Shown: piece by piece, positions 44,604 to 54,331 of the stretch
Layout: the number at the start of each line of letters is the position of its first letter
How positions within the stretch are numbered: the stretch's first letter is position 1
Assembly (NCBI RefSeq): GCF_009834765.1
Contig: NZ_WVHP01000021.1
Coordinates: 1 to 64,000 of the forward strand
Source of the DNA: Saccharibacter sp. EH611
GTDB taxonomy: Bacteria > Pseudomonadota > Alphaproteobacteria > Acetobacterales > Acetobacteraceae
DNA length: 64,000 bases
Direction: 5' to 3'
Program-made: the position numbers and the translations under genes
The notes under the pieces: generated by a model
Databases searched by the model: none
What the model was told of the DNA's origin: nothing
Seen by the model: only the letters and a program-made list of their open reading frames with translations

Positions 44604-46501
44604 TCTCGATCTCCCTTCTTAAGGTGGTCGATCGTCGTGAGGGGACGCCTGTGGCTGAGGGACGAGGTGGACAAGATCTCTCCTCTGCGACTGTGACCCC
44701 ATCGACGGCATCGACCTTTTCGGCGCTCTTAGATGAGTATAAGCGCCAAGCTCGAGAGGGGGCTGACTGTGTTAATGCGTCGCAGCAGCGCGAGACGTTC
44801 CCAAAACCTAAAGTTGCCTCTTCGTCGCAAGACTCGCAGCAGGATCAAGCTCAAGACGCAGATCAGTCAGATGACATGTCTGCAAGCGTGAAGGACGCTT
44901 CTGCTACTCAGCAAGAAGCACAGGATAAGGATACAACAGAGACACAAAATACGTCCACGAAAGAAGAAAAAGCCTCTTCCACATCGGACAAAGACGCTAC
45001 GGCTAGAAAAGCTGGAGACAGCGACGGTGTGCAGAGTGACCAAGCATGGGTGCTTTTATCCTCTATGCTCAATCAGCCTGAGATGGTGCAGATGCTGCAA
45101 GCACATTCGTCTCAAGATGGAGAGGCCGGGTTGTCGGCAGAGACGTCACTGCAGGCGGGCGGCAAGGTGGAGCTTCCCGATGCGATGAAAAAAGCACCTC
45201 AGCAATCTGTGGAGGGAGATAAAGCCCTTGCATCTATGGTGAAAATAGCATCGTCGCCAGAAGAGCAAAAAGGCACGGGGGCGTCTTCGGTTTCTGCCGC
45301 GACGATGACGGTAGGTTCTCAGTCAGTTTCAGAAGCTGCGCAGGCACAATCACCTCATGATGCTCTGCCTACAGTGACGCCGTCGCCTCCTGTGATGCAA
45401 GCTGGTAATACTTCTTCTGTTGCTCTGCCTGAGAATGTGCAGATCTCTGATATTTCGGTGACACGGGGGCCCTCTTCTGCTTCGTCAGAACGTTCGGATG
45501 CAGCACATCATCAAGAAGTGAGTGTGGATGGGGCGTCATATCTTAATGTGAAGTCAGAAGCGCTCTACACAACGCCATCTACTCAAGCTTCTGCTACGGT
45601 GGAACAAAATCTTGCCAAATCGTCGGGCACAACGCGCCAGAGCAGTGAGAATGAGGCTGGGGAGAACGGTGATCAGGAAGGACTAGGGCTTGCAACGATT
45701 GATACAGCACGCTCAAATCCTGTTAATGCGTTACAAAATGCGCCATCTCAGGGGGCTTTGTCTGATGATGGAGGGCATGGAGAGGGCAATAATCAGGACT
45801 CTCTTTTAGCATCTGGTGAGCTTGAGCATGACGGACAGGCTAAGGCGGATGAGGCCTCCTCTTCAGGAATATCGACAACCTTCCAAACGATGATAAATGC
45901 AGGAGATGTTCATCATAGCGGGGACGTGACGGCCAAAAAGGCTGATACGGCGGGTTTAGCAACCCGTACTGACGAAGGAGATACGGGAACTGATACGCAT
46001 TCATCAATCGCTGCTTTAGCACAGAAGCAGGTGTCTCATTCGTCGTCTAAGCTTGAGATGACGGTAAAAACAGCAGATGCAGCATCTGTCCGGGTACAGG
46101 TGACGCGCTTGCCAGATGGTGTGGCGGAGGTCGCGCTTCAAGGAGCGGATGACGCGACGACGAAAGCGTTGACCAAAAGCCATCACGACCTTCTTGAGCA
46201 GCTTAATGCTGCGGGAATTCACTCAACTTCTGTGAAAATTGAGGTGCTCCCAGCTGAATTAGGTGGTATGAACGGTGATCAAGCTCAAGATCATTTGGGA
46301 CAGGATCCTTCCTTTGGTGGCCAGTTTGGCCAAGGGGGAGGAGCTTCACAAGAAGAGCAACGCCAGAATTATGACGGTGTTCGTTCTGTTTTATCATCCA
46401 GAGATGAGGATGTTGGGCCTGTTTCGGGGGCTGAAAACATCGTGTCTCATCGTAGAACGTTACCTGCTGCGTCGAGCGGTAGTTTGAATATTTCGGTCTG
46501 A
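44600..46501 (+). CDS. fliK: Hook-length control protein FliK
   Basis: The protein has 633 residues. The first ~470 are Ser/Gln/Ala/Asp-rich, low complexity and probably disordered, as in the FliK ruler domain. The C-terminal Flg_hook domain (~485-560; LEMTVKTADAASVRVQVTRLPDGVAEVAL, HDLLEQLNAAGIHSTSVKIEVLP) is recognised. FliK measures hook length and switches export specificity through FlhB. It precedes flgD and flaF. The ATG overlaps a short leader ORF. Confidence 0.87.
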   Translation: MISISLLKVVDRREGTPVAEGRGGQDLSSATVTPSTASTFSALLDEYKRQAREGADCVNASQQRETFPKPKVASSSQDSQQDQAQDADQSDDMSASVKDASATQQEAQDKDTTETQNTSTKEEKASSTSDKDATARKAGDSDGVQSDQAWVLLSSMLNQPEMVQMLQAHSSQDGEAGLSAETSLQAGGKVELPDAMKKAPQQSVEGDKALASMVKIASSPEEQKGTGASSVSAATMTVGSQSVSEAAQAQSPHDALPTVTPSPPVMQAGNTSSVALPENVQISDISVTRGPSSASSERSDAAHHQEVSVDGASYLNVKSEALYTTPSTQASATVEQNLAKSSGTTRQSSENEAGENGDQEGLGLATIDTARSNPVNALQNAPSQGALSDDGGHGEGNNQDSLLASGELEHDGQAKADEASSSGISTTFQTMINAGDVHHSGDVTAKKADTAGLATRTDEGDTGTDTHSSIAALAQKQVSHSSSKLEMTVKTADAASVRVQVTRLPDGVAEVALQGADDATTKALTKSHHDLLEQLNAAGIHSTSVKIEVLPAELGGMNGDQAQDHLGQDPSFGGQFGQGGGASQEEQRQNYDGVRSVLSSRDEDVGPVSGAENIVSHRRTLPAASSGSLNISV

Positions 46502-46519
46502 CCTGAAGAGGAAGTATCC

Positions 46520-47260
46520 ATGCCAGTGTCCGTTTCATCAGCTATAAGTTCGCTGAAGCAAGCGACGGATTATGCCGCAAGCTCAGGGGCTTCAACACTT
46601 TCAACAAGCAAGAGTAGCTCGACGTCGGCTTCCGGTGCGTCTAGTCAGGCATCGGGGGCTTTTGCCTCTATGGCAGGGAATGAGAATAATTTTCTCAAAC
46701 TGTTGACGACGCAGTTACAGCACCAAGACCCGACAAGTCCGATGAAGAATGATCAGCTCGCTTCGCAGCTTGCTCAGTTTTCTGCCGTAGAACAGCAGGT
46801 GCAAACGAATAAGAATCTGAGTGCGTTGATTTCTCTGAATGAAAGCTCTCAGCTTACTCAGAATCGTTCCATGGTAGGGCAGATGGCCTCAGCCCAGACT
46901 TCGACACTGCCGCTACAATCTGGTTCTGCATCTCTGTCTGTTGGGAATACATCACCCGGCCAAATTGTCGGAATTTCAGTCGCGAATGCTGCGGGGCAAG
47001 TGGTCAAGAGTGATGTGTTGGAGAGCTCTGGTGGGAATAATACATGGAGCTGGGACGGGAAGAGTAATAACGGCACTCAACTTTCTGATGGGCCTTATAG
47101 TGTTTCTGTCAAAACGGTTGATGGCAATGGAACGACGACGGATGTGCCGTTTTCTGTTAATGGCAAGATCACCGGGATCACCAAGGGTGATTCCGGCGTG
47201 AGCGTTCAGATGGGCGGGGCTGTTGTCCCAATGTCGAATGTACAGTCTATTTCTTCGTAA
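46520..47260 (+). CDS. flgD: Hook-cap protein FlgD
   Basis: The protein has 246 residues. The export and cap motif NNFLKLLTTQLQHQDPTSPMKNDQLASQLAQFSAVEQQ (~55-95) and a C-terminal beta domain of FlgD type (NNTWSWDGKSNNGTQLSDGPYSVSV near residue 175) are clear. The N-terminus is Ser-rich. It caps the growing hook while FlgE is added. It lies between fliK and flaF. Confidence 0.95.
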   Translation: MPVSVSSAISSLKQATDYAASSGASTLSTSKSSSTSASGASSQASGAFASMAGNENNFLKLLTTQLQHQDPTSPMKNDQLASQLAQFSAVEQQVQTNKNLSALISLNESSQLTQNRSMVGQMASAQTSTLPLQSGSASLSVGNTSPGQIVGISVANAAGQVVKSDVLESSGGNNTWSWDGKSNNGTQLSDGPYSVSVKTVDGNGTTTDVPFSVNGKITGITKGDSGVSVQMGGAVVPMSNVQSISS

Positions 47261-47299
47261 GAAGGCGTATAGAGCGTTGTGAAGGAGGGATCATAGACG

Positions 47300-47686
47300 A
47301 TGTATCAGAATGATGGGATGAGGGCGTACCGGAATACGGTGAGTGCGGCTTTGTCCGACCGAGAGGCCGATGCTATGTGCTTCCGTAAGCTCATTACGGA
47401 ATTAAAATTGGCAGAACATACGGATGATATCTTGGTACGCAACGAAGCTATTTCCAAGAATCAGCGTCTTTGGTCGCTTATTCAAAAAGCAAATGCTGTC
47501 GATTTGTCTGTTGTGGACAATGAGGATCGGCTTCTATTTTTACGGATGGCAGATGCAGCTCAGAAATACGGGATTAAAGCGCTTCTTTATCCTGAACGGC
47601 CGATTGGCCCTTTGATTGAGATTGCGCAGAATGTTTTAGATGGATTGACGCAGACGATAACCGACGAGGGAGCCGGAACTCCCTAA
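47300..47686 (+). CDS. flaF: Flagellin regulator and chaperone FlaF
   Basis: The protein has 128 residues with the FlaF pattern: an aromatic N-terminus (MRAYRN), EADAMCFRKLITELKLAE and the signature NEAISKNQRLWSLIQKA. FlaF with FlbT controls flagellin synthesis and secretion in alphaproteobacteria. No flbT is seen in this window, and the flagellin gene is 34 kb away. It is the last gene of a fliK-flgD-flaF group. Confidence 0.85.
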   Translation: MYQNDGMRAYRNTVSAALSDREADAMCFRKLITELKLAEHTDDILVRNEAISKNQRLWSLIQKANAVDLSVVDNEDRLLFLRMADAAQKYGIKALLYPERPIGPLIEIAQNVLDGLTQTITDEGAGTP

Positions 47687-47716
47687 CCGGTTGTTGTACT
47701 GTGTGATCGCTTGATA

Positions 47717-47754
47717 AAAGTCCGCTTCCTTTTTTGAAGGAGCGGGCTTTTTTT
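47717..47754. terminator. Bidirectional terminator between flaF and glf
   Basis: An about 10-bp stem (AGTCCGCTTC with GAGCGGGCT, including two G-T pairs) is flanked by AAAA on the left and a 7-T tract on the right. It can stop both the plus flaF transcript and the minus glf transcript, whose stop codon lies in it. Confidence 0.75.
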
Positions 47755-48913
47755 ATGCGCTGTGAGGATCTGTAAAAAAGGACGGGATCGGAGAAGAGTG
47801 TGCCAGTTTTTGGTCAATTACGGTGCACGCTGACAGCGCTTCTGCGATGGTGCGATCCATATCAAGATAACGATAGGTTCCTAGCCGTCCGAGAAAAGAT
47901 ACACCTTCTGTTGTTTCTGCTTGGTTCAGATAGCGTTCCAGGCGTGACATTTCTGTTGTCAGGCGGATAGGATAGTAAGGCGCGTCTTCTGGGGTAGCTA
48001 GGCGACTATATTCGCGGAAGCATGTCGTTTTCTTGAGGTGAGCTGCTTCCCATGGGGCGAAATGCTTATGCTCTGAAATACGCGTATAGGGCACGTCTTC
48101 ATCACAGTAATTCATGACGGCCGTTCCCTGGTAATCTCCATCTGCATCGAAACGCTCAAAATCTAATGTGCGGTAGCCAAGGCGGCCATGACAATACTTG
48201 AAATACCGATCAATCGGGCCGGTATAAAAGATATGATCATAAGATTCTGCAGCCGTGAGAGCCTCAAATGCTGTATTGAGGTGGAGATGAATATTCGGAT
48301 GATCAAGAATATTCTCAATAAGGGTCGTATATCCCTCTTCAGGAATTCCCTGGTAGGGATGATTGAAGTAATTATCATCATAGTTAAAACGAACAGGTAA
48401 GCGCTTGAGAATAGAGGCAGGCAACGACGTTGGGTCTACGCCCCATTGTTTGAGTGTATAGCCGCGGAAAAAGGCTTGGTAGAGTTCCGGGCCAATCATG
48501 GAAAGAGCTTGTTCCTCAAAGTTTTGAGGGTTTTTGATGGATGAATCAGATTTTTCTTTAAGAAATTCTTGGGCTTCATCAGGTCTTAATGTTTTCCCAA
48601 AGAACTGATTAATCGTGAAGAGGTTGATGGGCAGAGAATATACACGCCCACCAGAAATGGCTTTGACGCGGTTAATATAAGGCTGAAAAGTAGCGAATTT
48701 CTGCACATATTCCCATACATGTTGATGGGCTGTGTGAAAAATATGAGGCCCATAGTGATGAAGCATCACATGTGTATCGGGGTCGCGCGATGTATGGCAA
48801 TTCCCACCAATATGGGAGCGTTCTTCAGCAAGGGTGACGGTATGGCCTTGCTGTGCAAGATGCCGAGCAATGACGGCTCCACTAAAACCCGCGCCGACAA
48901 TACAAAATTTCAT
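47753..48913 (-). CDS. glf: UDP-galactopyranose mutase
   Basis: The protein has 386 residues from ATG 48913 (MKFCIVGAGFSGAVIA), preferred over a TTG 18 bases upstream. It has an N-terminal FAD-binding GxGxxG motif, HHYGPHIFHT near residue 58, and TLKQWGVDP near 163, characteristic of Glf. The enzyme converts UDP-galactopyranose to UDP-galactofuranose, used in surface glycans. It is an isolated gene in the flagellar cluster, with no galactofuranosyltransferase certain nearby. Confidence 0.94.
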   Translation of the reverse strand: MKFCIVGAGFSGAVIARHLAQQGHTVTLAEERSHIGGNCHTSRDPDTHVMLHHYGPHIFHTAHQHVWEYVQKFATFQPYINRVKAISGGRVYSLPINLFTINQFFGKTLRPDEAQEFLKEKSDSSIKNPQNFEEQALSMIGPELYQAFFRGYTLKQWGVDPTSLPASILKRLPVRFNYDDNYFNHPYQGIPEEGYTTLIENILDHPNIHLHLNTAFEALTAAESYDHIFYTGPIDRYFKYCHGRLGYRTLDFERFDADGDYQGTAVMNYCDEDVPYTRISEHKHFAPWEAAHLKKTTCFREYSRLATPEDAPYYPIRLTTEMSRLERYLNQAETTEGVSFLGRLGTYRYLDMDRTIAEALSACTVIDQKLAHSSPIPSFFTDPHSA

Positions 48914-48975
48914 AACGCCCCAAAGCTTCAATCATAAATGGAGAGAAGGCTATTCTCCTCTTTAAAGGAGGAAAC

Positions 48976-49416
48976 TTACTGCCCTGTGCAAACATTATCA
49001 ACACAGGAGCGGCTGGGAGGCGCTGATGGATAAGCCGCGCCCGGAGAGGATACGTAAGGAACGCCTCCACCATAATAGCCATTATTATAATAGGAATCGC
49101 CGTAATAATATGGTTGTGGCGGCGGTGGAGGTGGTTGTGGTGGAGGTGGTGCATAACCCGGGTTCGGGGCTTCCCCATATGGATTAGGCCCGTATGGCAT
49201 ACCATAATAAGGCCCTTGAGGGCCTGGCGCTGCCGGAGGAGGGGGAGGCGGTGGTGGCCCGATGGGCCCTCTATTGGGTGGAGGCGGAGGGAAATAAGGC
49301 CGCGTTCCATGGAAGGATACTTGGGCTTGCCCAACTGAAGGAAGAAGGCAGAAGCTAGCAAGCGAGACCAAGCGAACCAAACGATATGGAGACAAAAGAG
49401 CAGACACCATAAACAT
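48976..49416 (-). CDS. Secreted proline/tyrosine-rich small protein
   Basis: The protein has 146 residues with an N-terminal signal peptide (~12-32, cleavage after GQA). The mature protein is dominated by Pro runs and Gly/Tyr/Asn motifs and ends with two cysteines (SCVDNVCTGQ). It is probably disordered and exported. It lies between flgE and glf, all on the minus strand. I know of no family; the low complexity makes orthologue search difficult. Confidence 0.65.
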   Translation of the reverse strand: MFMVSALLSPYRLVRLVSLASFCLLPSVGQAQVSFHGTRPYFPPPPPNRGPIGPPPPPPPPAAPGPQGPYYGMPYGPNPYGEAPNPGYAPPPPQPPPPPPQPYYYGDSYYNNGYYGGGVPYVSSPGAAYPSAPPSRSCVDNVCTGQ

Positions 49417-49545
49417 TTACCTCGCTCGGTCGGTCGTTAGAAAGAGAAGATATTTATATAATTATACCAACAGGTAAGGAAATATCTCCCTTTTCATGTC
49501 ATGTGAGGTGTTCCTCAAATGGAAGACCTCACATTAACGAAAGTA

Positions 49546-51273
49546 TTACTGCTTCATCGCGATAGTTGATTGCAGCATTTGATCTGCTGTTGTGACGGTT
49601 TTTGTATTAGCCGTATAGGCTTCTTGAGCCACGATGAGTGCAGACAAATCACCGGTCAGATCTGTCGTGGATGACTCGGTATAGCCAACAGCAAGTGACC
49701 CGGTACCATTAGTACCAACGACACCTGTTTGTGGTGTTCCAGATTCAGACGTTGCGAGATAGGCCTGACCATCAACAGCACGTAGTCCGTTGAAGTTGTT
49801 AAAGTTCGTCAGAGAAACCTTACCGATAAGTTGCGAGTAACCGTTATCAAATTGCGCCATGATAGAGCCATCGCTTTGAATGCTTGGCCCAGTATAAGTT
49901 CCGCTTACCACACTATCATTTGTCAAAGCACTCGTATCGGCATTGAGAGTTGGGCTCGTCGTTAACGACCCACCACTCATATCTAACGTATAATTTTGAC
50001 CTTTGATGGAGGCAGTAATGGCTGTTTTTGCGGCTGAAGGATCACCGCCATCGACTGTTTTCATCGTGCCATCAGGATTAAAGACGACTGTATGAGTAGC
50101 CCCCTGAACGGAAGATGAAGAGGATGAATCATAAGGATTTACAGCCTGCACCGTCCATGTTGGTGGTGACGCTGAGCTTTGTGTCCATTTCGCAGCGACC
50201 TGCGTGCCGTTCACCTCCATCGGGGTTGTCATGTAGCTCTGATTACTACCCGTGGCCGTGCCGAGGAGTGTTTTGCCCATAGTCAATGTGGTGCCAGATG
50301 CGGTGAGAGGGGCAGCTTGGCTTGTGGTGGACGGTATAGCATTAGGAGCCACCATAGTCGTCCCTGTCTTCCCACCGATCGTACCCAGAAGAAAATTCAT
50401 GTGTTGTGAATCATTCTGGCCATATTTCGCGCTAATCGGGATGCTGACTGTGGAGCCCGGTGTGCTCGAGCCTACTTGTTGATTTGTAGATTTATCAACG
50501 ACAGACGCGAGGTTCCCAGAGTTATCAAATGTGACTTGATAGTCGTTTGGTGCGATTGTGCCTGTTCCATCAGCATCATAAACGGACATGTCCCAAACGA
50601 GTGGGTTTGTTGAGCTCTCCTGCCATTGTGTCGCAATCTTGTGAGGATTGGACGAGGAATCATATGTCGTCGTTGTTGGAGAGGTATAGCTTTGTGGAGT
50701 ATAGTTCGTGCTTTGTGCGGGAAGTTTCCCGATCTCCGCATTCATCTTTAATGTCGTTGTTGTTGTCGGCTTAAAGCCAATGTTGGCCACATTAACTTGT
50801 GAAAGTTGGTTGCTCAGAGCCCCCGTGCTGTCCACCATGTACCCGTTGAGGTAATAACCGGACGTATTAACGAGATAACCCTTCTTATCCTGATAAAAAT
50901 CGCCGTTTCGTGTGTAATATTGCTGTGCTTGGAAAGTGGTCGTGTTTGATGCTGATGAGCTTACCCCAGATGGTTTGGAAACCGTGAACATTCCGGCACC
51001 AGAGACGTGCATCGCCAAGCTATTCGTGCTTTTTGTAGCTGTTCCGGAGTTGTCAACATGCTGTACGGTAACGGCTTGGACGGTATTTGACTGCGCCTGA
51101 GAAGCAGAATTCAATCGCATGTTGCCAGAAACATAATCGGCAAAAGCTGTTGTGCTCGCTTTATAACCAACAGTTTGGCTGTTTGCGATATTGTTACTCA
51201 GGTTTGTAAAGGCGTCTGCTTGGGCGTTAATGCCACTGACAGCCGTGGTGAGTGCATTAAAAACACCAGCCAT
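49546..51273 (-). CDS. flgE: Flagellar hook protein FlgE
   Basis: The protein has 575 residues. The ATG at 51273 is preferred because MAGVFNALTTAVSGINAQADAFTNLSNNIANSQTVGYKAS is the family N-terminus; AGGGA stands about 10 bases upstream. The Ser/Thr-rich middle (~120-480) and the C-terminal helix with LSALIVAQEAYTANTKTVTTADQMLQ follow. It makes the extracellular hook. It has 206 bases upstream, so it probably has its own promoter. Confidence 0.95.
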   Translation of the reverse strand: MAGVFNALTTAVSGINAQADAFTNLSNNIANSQTVGYKASTTAFADYVSGNMRLNSASQAQSNTVQAVTVQHVDNSGTATKSTNSLAMHVSGAGMFTVSKPSGVSSSASNTTTFQAQQYYTRNGDFYQDKKGYLVNTSGYYLNGYMVDSTGALSNQLSQVNVANIGFKPTTTTTLKMNAEIGKLPAQSTNYTPQSYTSPTTTTYDSSSNPHKIATQWQESSTNPLVWDMSVYDADGTGTIAPNDYQVTFDNSGNLASVVDKSTNQQVGSSTPGSTVSIPISAKYGQNDSQHMNFLLGTIGGKTGTTMVAPNAIPSTTSQAAPLTASGTTLTMGKTLLGTATGSNQSYMTTPMEVNGTQVAAKWTQSSASPPTWTVQAVNPYDSSSSSSVQGATHTVVFNPDGTMKTVDGGDPSAAKTAITASIKGQNYTLDMSGGSLTTSPTLNADTSALTNDSVVSGTYTGPSIQSDGSIMAQFDNGYSQLIGKVSLTNFNNFNGLRAVDGQAYLATSESGTPQTGVVGTNGTGSLAVGYTESSTTDLTGDLSALIVAQEAYTANTKTVTTADQMLQSTIAMKQ

Positions 51274-51479
51274 ATGATTAAGAGTCCCTGCTGTTGAGGC
51301 GTGCCGCGTCAATCTCACGCTGTTTTAGTTATGTTACGCGAGCAAGAAAACGGGTGCAACGGAATAATTGAGAGGGGATACCGTGTAGTTGATGCTTTTC
51401 TCTGCCGGCGAGCCACTCTCACACGTTTCTCTAAGATAGAGTTTTTTAACCAACAGTGCAATGGATAAACACGTCCTTT

Positions 51480-52568
51480 CTAAGGCCCTCCAACACGTGC
51501 ACCGGGTGTCTTAAGTTTAACAACATAAGCAATAATAGCAGCGACTGGCTTCCAAAATTCTTCAGGGATCTCAGTATCTAAGGGCAGTGTGTGAAGAGCG
51601 CGGGCGAGAGGTGGGTTCGACACAACGGGGACTTTTGCACCACGGGCCGTATCGCGAATGCGGAAGGCGAGTTCATCGACGCCTTTGGCTACAATTTTTG
51701 GAGCTGAACCTGCATTTTGGTCGTAATAAATCGCTACGGCATAATGGGTTGGGTTGGTCACAACAACGGTGGATTCTTTAACAGAGCTCATCATGCGTCG
51801 TCTGGAGCGACTGGTACGAATCTGTCGAAGTTTCGCTTTGACTTGTGGATCACCATCTGTTTGCTTCGTTTCATCCTTGATGTCTTGGAAGCTCATTTTT
51901 AGTTTAGAAAAACGATGGTAACGCGACCATAGTTCGTCCATTACAGTAATAACACATTGAACAATAATAACGAGAAGTGTTGCGTAGAGAAACCAATTCT
52001 TGAGCTCTGACATAAGGTGAGGGGGAGCCCAACGTTCGCTTTGAGGGGCGATACGGAGCGTTTCACAGGCGACGATGTATAAAATAAGCCCAAAAACAGC
52101 GAATTTTGCGAGTGTTTTGAGCATTTCGATCAGGTTGTTGAGCCCAAAAACGCGTTTGATCCCTTTCATAGGAGAGAGGCGGCTAGGGTCGGGTTTGAGT
52201 GCTTGCGGACGGAAAAGAAAGCGCGTTTGTAGCACCCCGCAGGCAAGAACAGCACAAGCCCCTGTAATCATAATAGGAAGTGCAAGCTGAAGACCGCCTC
52301 TCGCGGCTTGTTGCATAACGGTGTAGAGGATAGCCGGGTCGCTTGATAAAAGACCAATATTGGTGAAAATGCCTTTCATCGTCGTCAGAAAGACAGAGGC
52401 AGATTTGACGATCGTGATCGAAAATACCAGAACAAATGTTCCCAAGGAAACTAGCAGAAGAAGTTCCTTAGATTGAGCGACATTTCCTTCTTCGCGTGCT
52501 TTTTCGAGCCTTTTTTCTGTCGGGTCTTGTGACTTTTCGCCACCACCGCCACCGCCTTCTTCAGCCAT
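51480..52568 (-). CDS. flhB: Flagellar export specificity switch protein FlhB
   Basis: The protein has 362 residues. A Gly/Glu-rich start precedes four membrane segments, and the cytoplasmic C-terminal domain carries the self-cleavage motif NPTH near residue 271. This is the substrate-specificity switch opposed by FliK. It ends the fliE-fliQ-fliR-flhB run; the flhB start is 19 bases after the fliR stop. Confidence 0.96.
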   Translation of the reverse strand: MAEEGGGGGGEKSQDPTEKRLEKAREEGNVAQSKELLLLVSLGTFVLVFSITIVKSASVFLTTMKGIFTNIGLLSSDPAILYTVMQQAARGGLQLALPIMITGACAVLACGVLQTRFLFRPQALKPDPSRLSPMKGIKRVFGLNNLIEMLKTLAKFAVFGLILYIVACETLRIAPQSERWAPPHLMSELKNWFLYATLLVIIVQCVITVMDELWSRYHRFSKLKMSFQDIKDETKQTDGDPQVKAKLRQIRTSRSRRRMMSSVKESTVVVTNPTHYAVAIYYDQNAGSAPKIVAKGVDELAFRIRDTARGAKVPVVSNPPLARALHTLPLDTEIPEEFWKPVAAIIAYVVKLKTPGARVGGP

Positions 52569-52587
52569 ATGCTCCTACTATTGTGCC

Positions 52588-53427
52588 TTATGGGTGAGGG
52601 GGAAAGCCGATGCCTGGGAGATTGGACAAAATCCCCTGAATACGTTCGGTCCATGTCCCGCTAATGACCTGAATAAGCATAGCTAGTAGAAGGATGCCAC
52701 CGATAATTTGGGCGGGGATAACCGTAGAATACACCTGAATAGACGGCATAAGGCGGTTAAGCACCCCTAACATTGCAGGCCATAAGGCCCCGATGAGAAT
52801 AAAAGGTGCGGCGAGCTGCATGGAAATTTGCATAGTTTCAGACGCCGTGCGTGCGATGCTGACGGTCATATCACCCATAAGAAGGCTCGTGATATGCCCA
52901 GCAGGGAAAAGGCTGTAAGAGCCCGATATGGCGTGTAAGGGGAGGGCGTAGAGCCCGGTAGTCATCAATATGACCGGAATGAGAGAGTTCGCCATATGGC
53001 TAATTGCTGTGCTGGACGCGCCTAATTGCGGGTCAGGCTGAATGATGCTGGTCATCCCGGTGAAGACGGAGATAATTTGGGCGGAAATAGTAAGTGATAG
53101 AGCGATGAGGCGCGCTAACGTGCCGATAAAGAAACCACAGAGAAGCTCCTCCCCCACGATAAGCAACGCCATAGCCGGCATACGGAGTGCTTCACCGGAA
53201 ACGGCGGTAAGGCGGTCTTGAATGACGGGAAGAAGGGCAATGGTAACGGCTAAGGCGATCCCTGCTCGGATCCGTGTGGGGATGGTGGTTTCCCCAAGAG
53301 CGGGAGCGGTAATGATAACTGCGCTGACACGGCATAAAATAATGACAAAGGTGCCTGCGAGAATGGCGATTGACCCATTGGGGGCCCCGATATTGGGAGA
53401 GCCAAAGAAGCCAGCCAGTCCATTCAC
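52588..53427 (-). CDS. fliR: Flagellar export gate protein FliR
   Basis: The protein has 279 residues with six or more hydrophobic segments. The family positions FVIILCRVSAVIITAPALGETTIPTRIRAGIALAVTI and the later LLCGFFIGTLARLIALSLTISAQIISVFTG are FliR-like. It forms the export gate with FliP and FliQ. fliQ precedes it with only 2 bases between. Confidence 0.93.
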   Translation of the reverse strand: MNGLAGFFGSPNIGAPNGSIAILAGTFVIILCRVSAVIITAPALGETTIPTRIRAGIALAVTIALLPVIQDRLTAVSGEALRMPAMALLIVGEELLCGFFIGTLARLIALSLTISAQIISVFTGMTSIIQPDPQLGASSTAISHMANSLIPVILMTTGLYALPLHAISGSYSLFPAGHITSLLMGDMTVSIARTASETMQISMQLAAPFILIGALWPAMLGVLNRLMPSIQVYSTVIPAQIIGGILLLAMLIQVISGTWTERIQGILSNLPGIGFPPHP

Positions 53428-53429
53428 CT

Positions 53430-53705
53430 TCAGGAGCCCCCAACCCGAATAATTTGGTCAAAGATCATTTGGGTATAGGCATGAATGGTGGAATACATAA
53501 AAGACGCCGTAAGCACTAAAACGGCCATTGTCGCGACGAACTTTGGAACGAACGACAAAGTCGCTTCGCTGACTTGGGTCATGGCTTGGAAGAGCGACAC
53601 AATAAGCCCAGCCAAAAGCGACGCTAAGAGGGAGGGAGCTCCCAACTTGACGGCGACCATCAGAGTTTGGCGAAGGATTTCTTGAACATCGACTGTGCCG
53701 TTCAT
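53430..53705 (-). CDS. fliQ: Flagellar export gate protein FliQ
   Basis: The protein has 91 residues, typical FliQ length, with two membrane segments (~18-38, ~55-75) and the FliQ motif SLLAGLIVSLFQAMTQVSEATLSFVPK. It is encoded between fliE and fliR on the minus strand. Confidence 0.95.
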   Translation of the reverse strand: MNGTVDVQEILRQTLMVAVKLGAPSLLASLLAGLIVSLFQAMTQVSEATLSFVPKFVATMAVLVLTASFMYSTIHAYTQMIFDQIIRVGGS

Positions 53706-53717
53706 GAAGAATATATC

Positions 53718-54086
53718 CTAAACGGACATTCTCATAACTTCTTGGTATGCACTGACAAAACGATCTCGTAATGTTGTAACGGTTTGTAGAGTCAGTTTTG
53801 CTTCTTCAACAGAGGCTGCGACGTCAGACATATTGCCTTTGCCAGAAAGTGCCTTAGCTGTTTGGACTTCAGCTGCTTTCCCTGTGTCAACAGCGCCCTG
53901 AAGAGCGTTGTTCAGTACAGCGCTAAAGCTCGTGACGGCATTGTTAGTCGCGCCATTTGTGGTGTTATCTTGATCCGATCCCAGAGCATTGGATGATGTC
54001 GATTGGGTCAGTTTTTGCGCGTTGCTATAAGCCGTGCTGGCATCGATATTTTGAGCAGAAGCGAGAGATGTTCCGCTGATCGACAT
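53718..54086 (-). CDS. fliE: MS ring-rod junction protein FliE
   Basis: The protein has 122 residues from ATG 54086, with GAGAGGA about 9 bases upstream. Its central helix and the C-terminal motif (EAKLTLQTVTTLRDRFVSAYQEVMRMSV) are diagnostic FliE. The N-terminus is Ser/Thr/Asn-rich. It joins the MS ring to the rod. It leads the fliE-fliQ-fliR-flhB run. Confidence 0.93.
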   Translation of the reverse strand: MSISGTSLASAQNIDASTAYSNAQKLTQSTSSNALGSDQDNTTNGATNNAVTSFSAVLNNALQGAVDTGKAAEVQTAKALSGKGNMSDVAASVEEAKLTLQTVTTLRDRFVSAYQEVMRMSV

Positions 54087-54331
54087 GGCCCAAAATCCTC
54101 TCAAGGTATGTCATGTGTGATGTATTAGAGAAGCTAGCGTGACAAGCCCTAAGGGCATAATCTCCAGTAAAGACCTATCCTATGTTAGCGTTGTTTTCCA
54201 TAGTAAAAAGGACAAATAAGGGCAGATTCCCATATTATTACTAAAAAACTCTTGGAGTACATGTAGCGATAGGGTATCTCGAAAGGGATCGAACGTCCGG
54301 TGTTCGGCTCTCATTAGCAAAGAGGATTGTC

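Noticed and set aside
49114-49338. Trp/Arg-rich plus-strand ORF opposite the proline-rich protein
   Set aside because: It is the complement of proline codons; the minus-strand protein has a signal peptide and is preferred.
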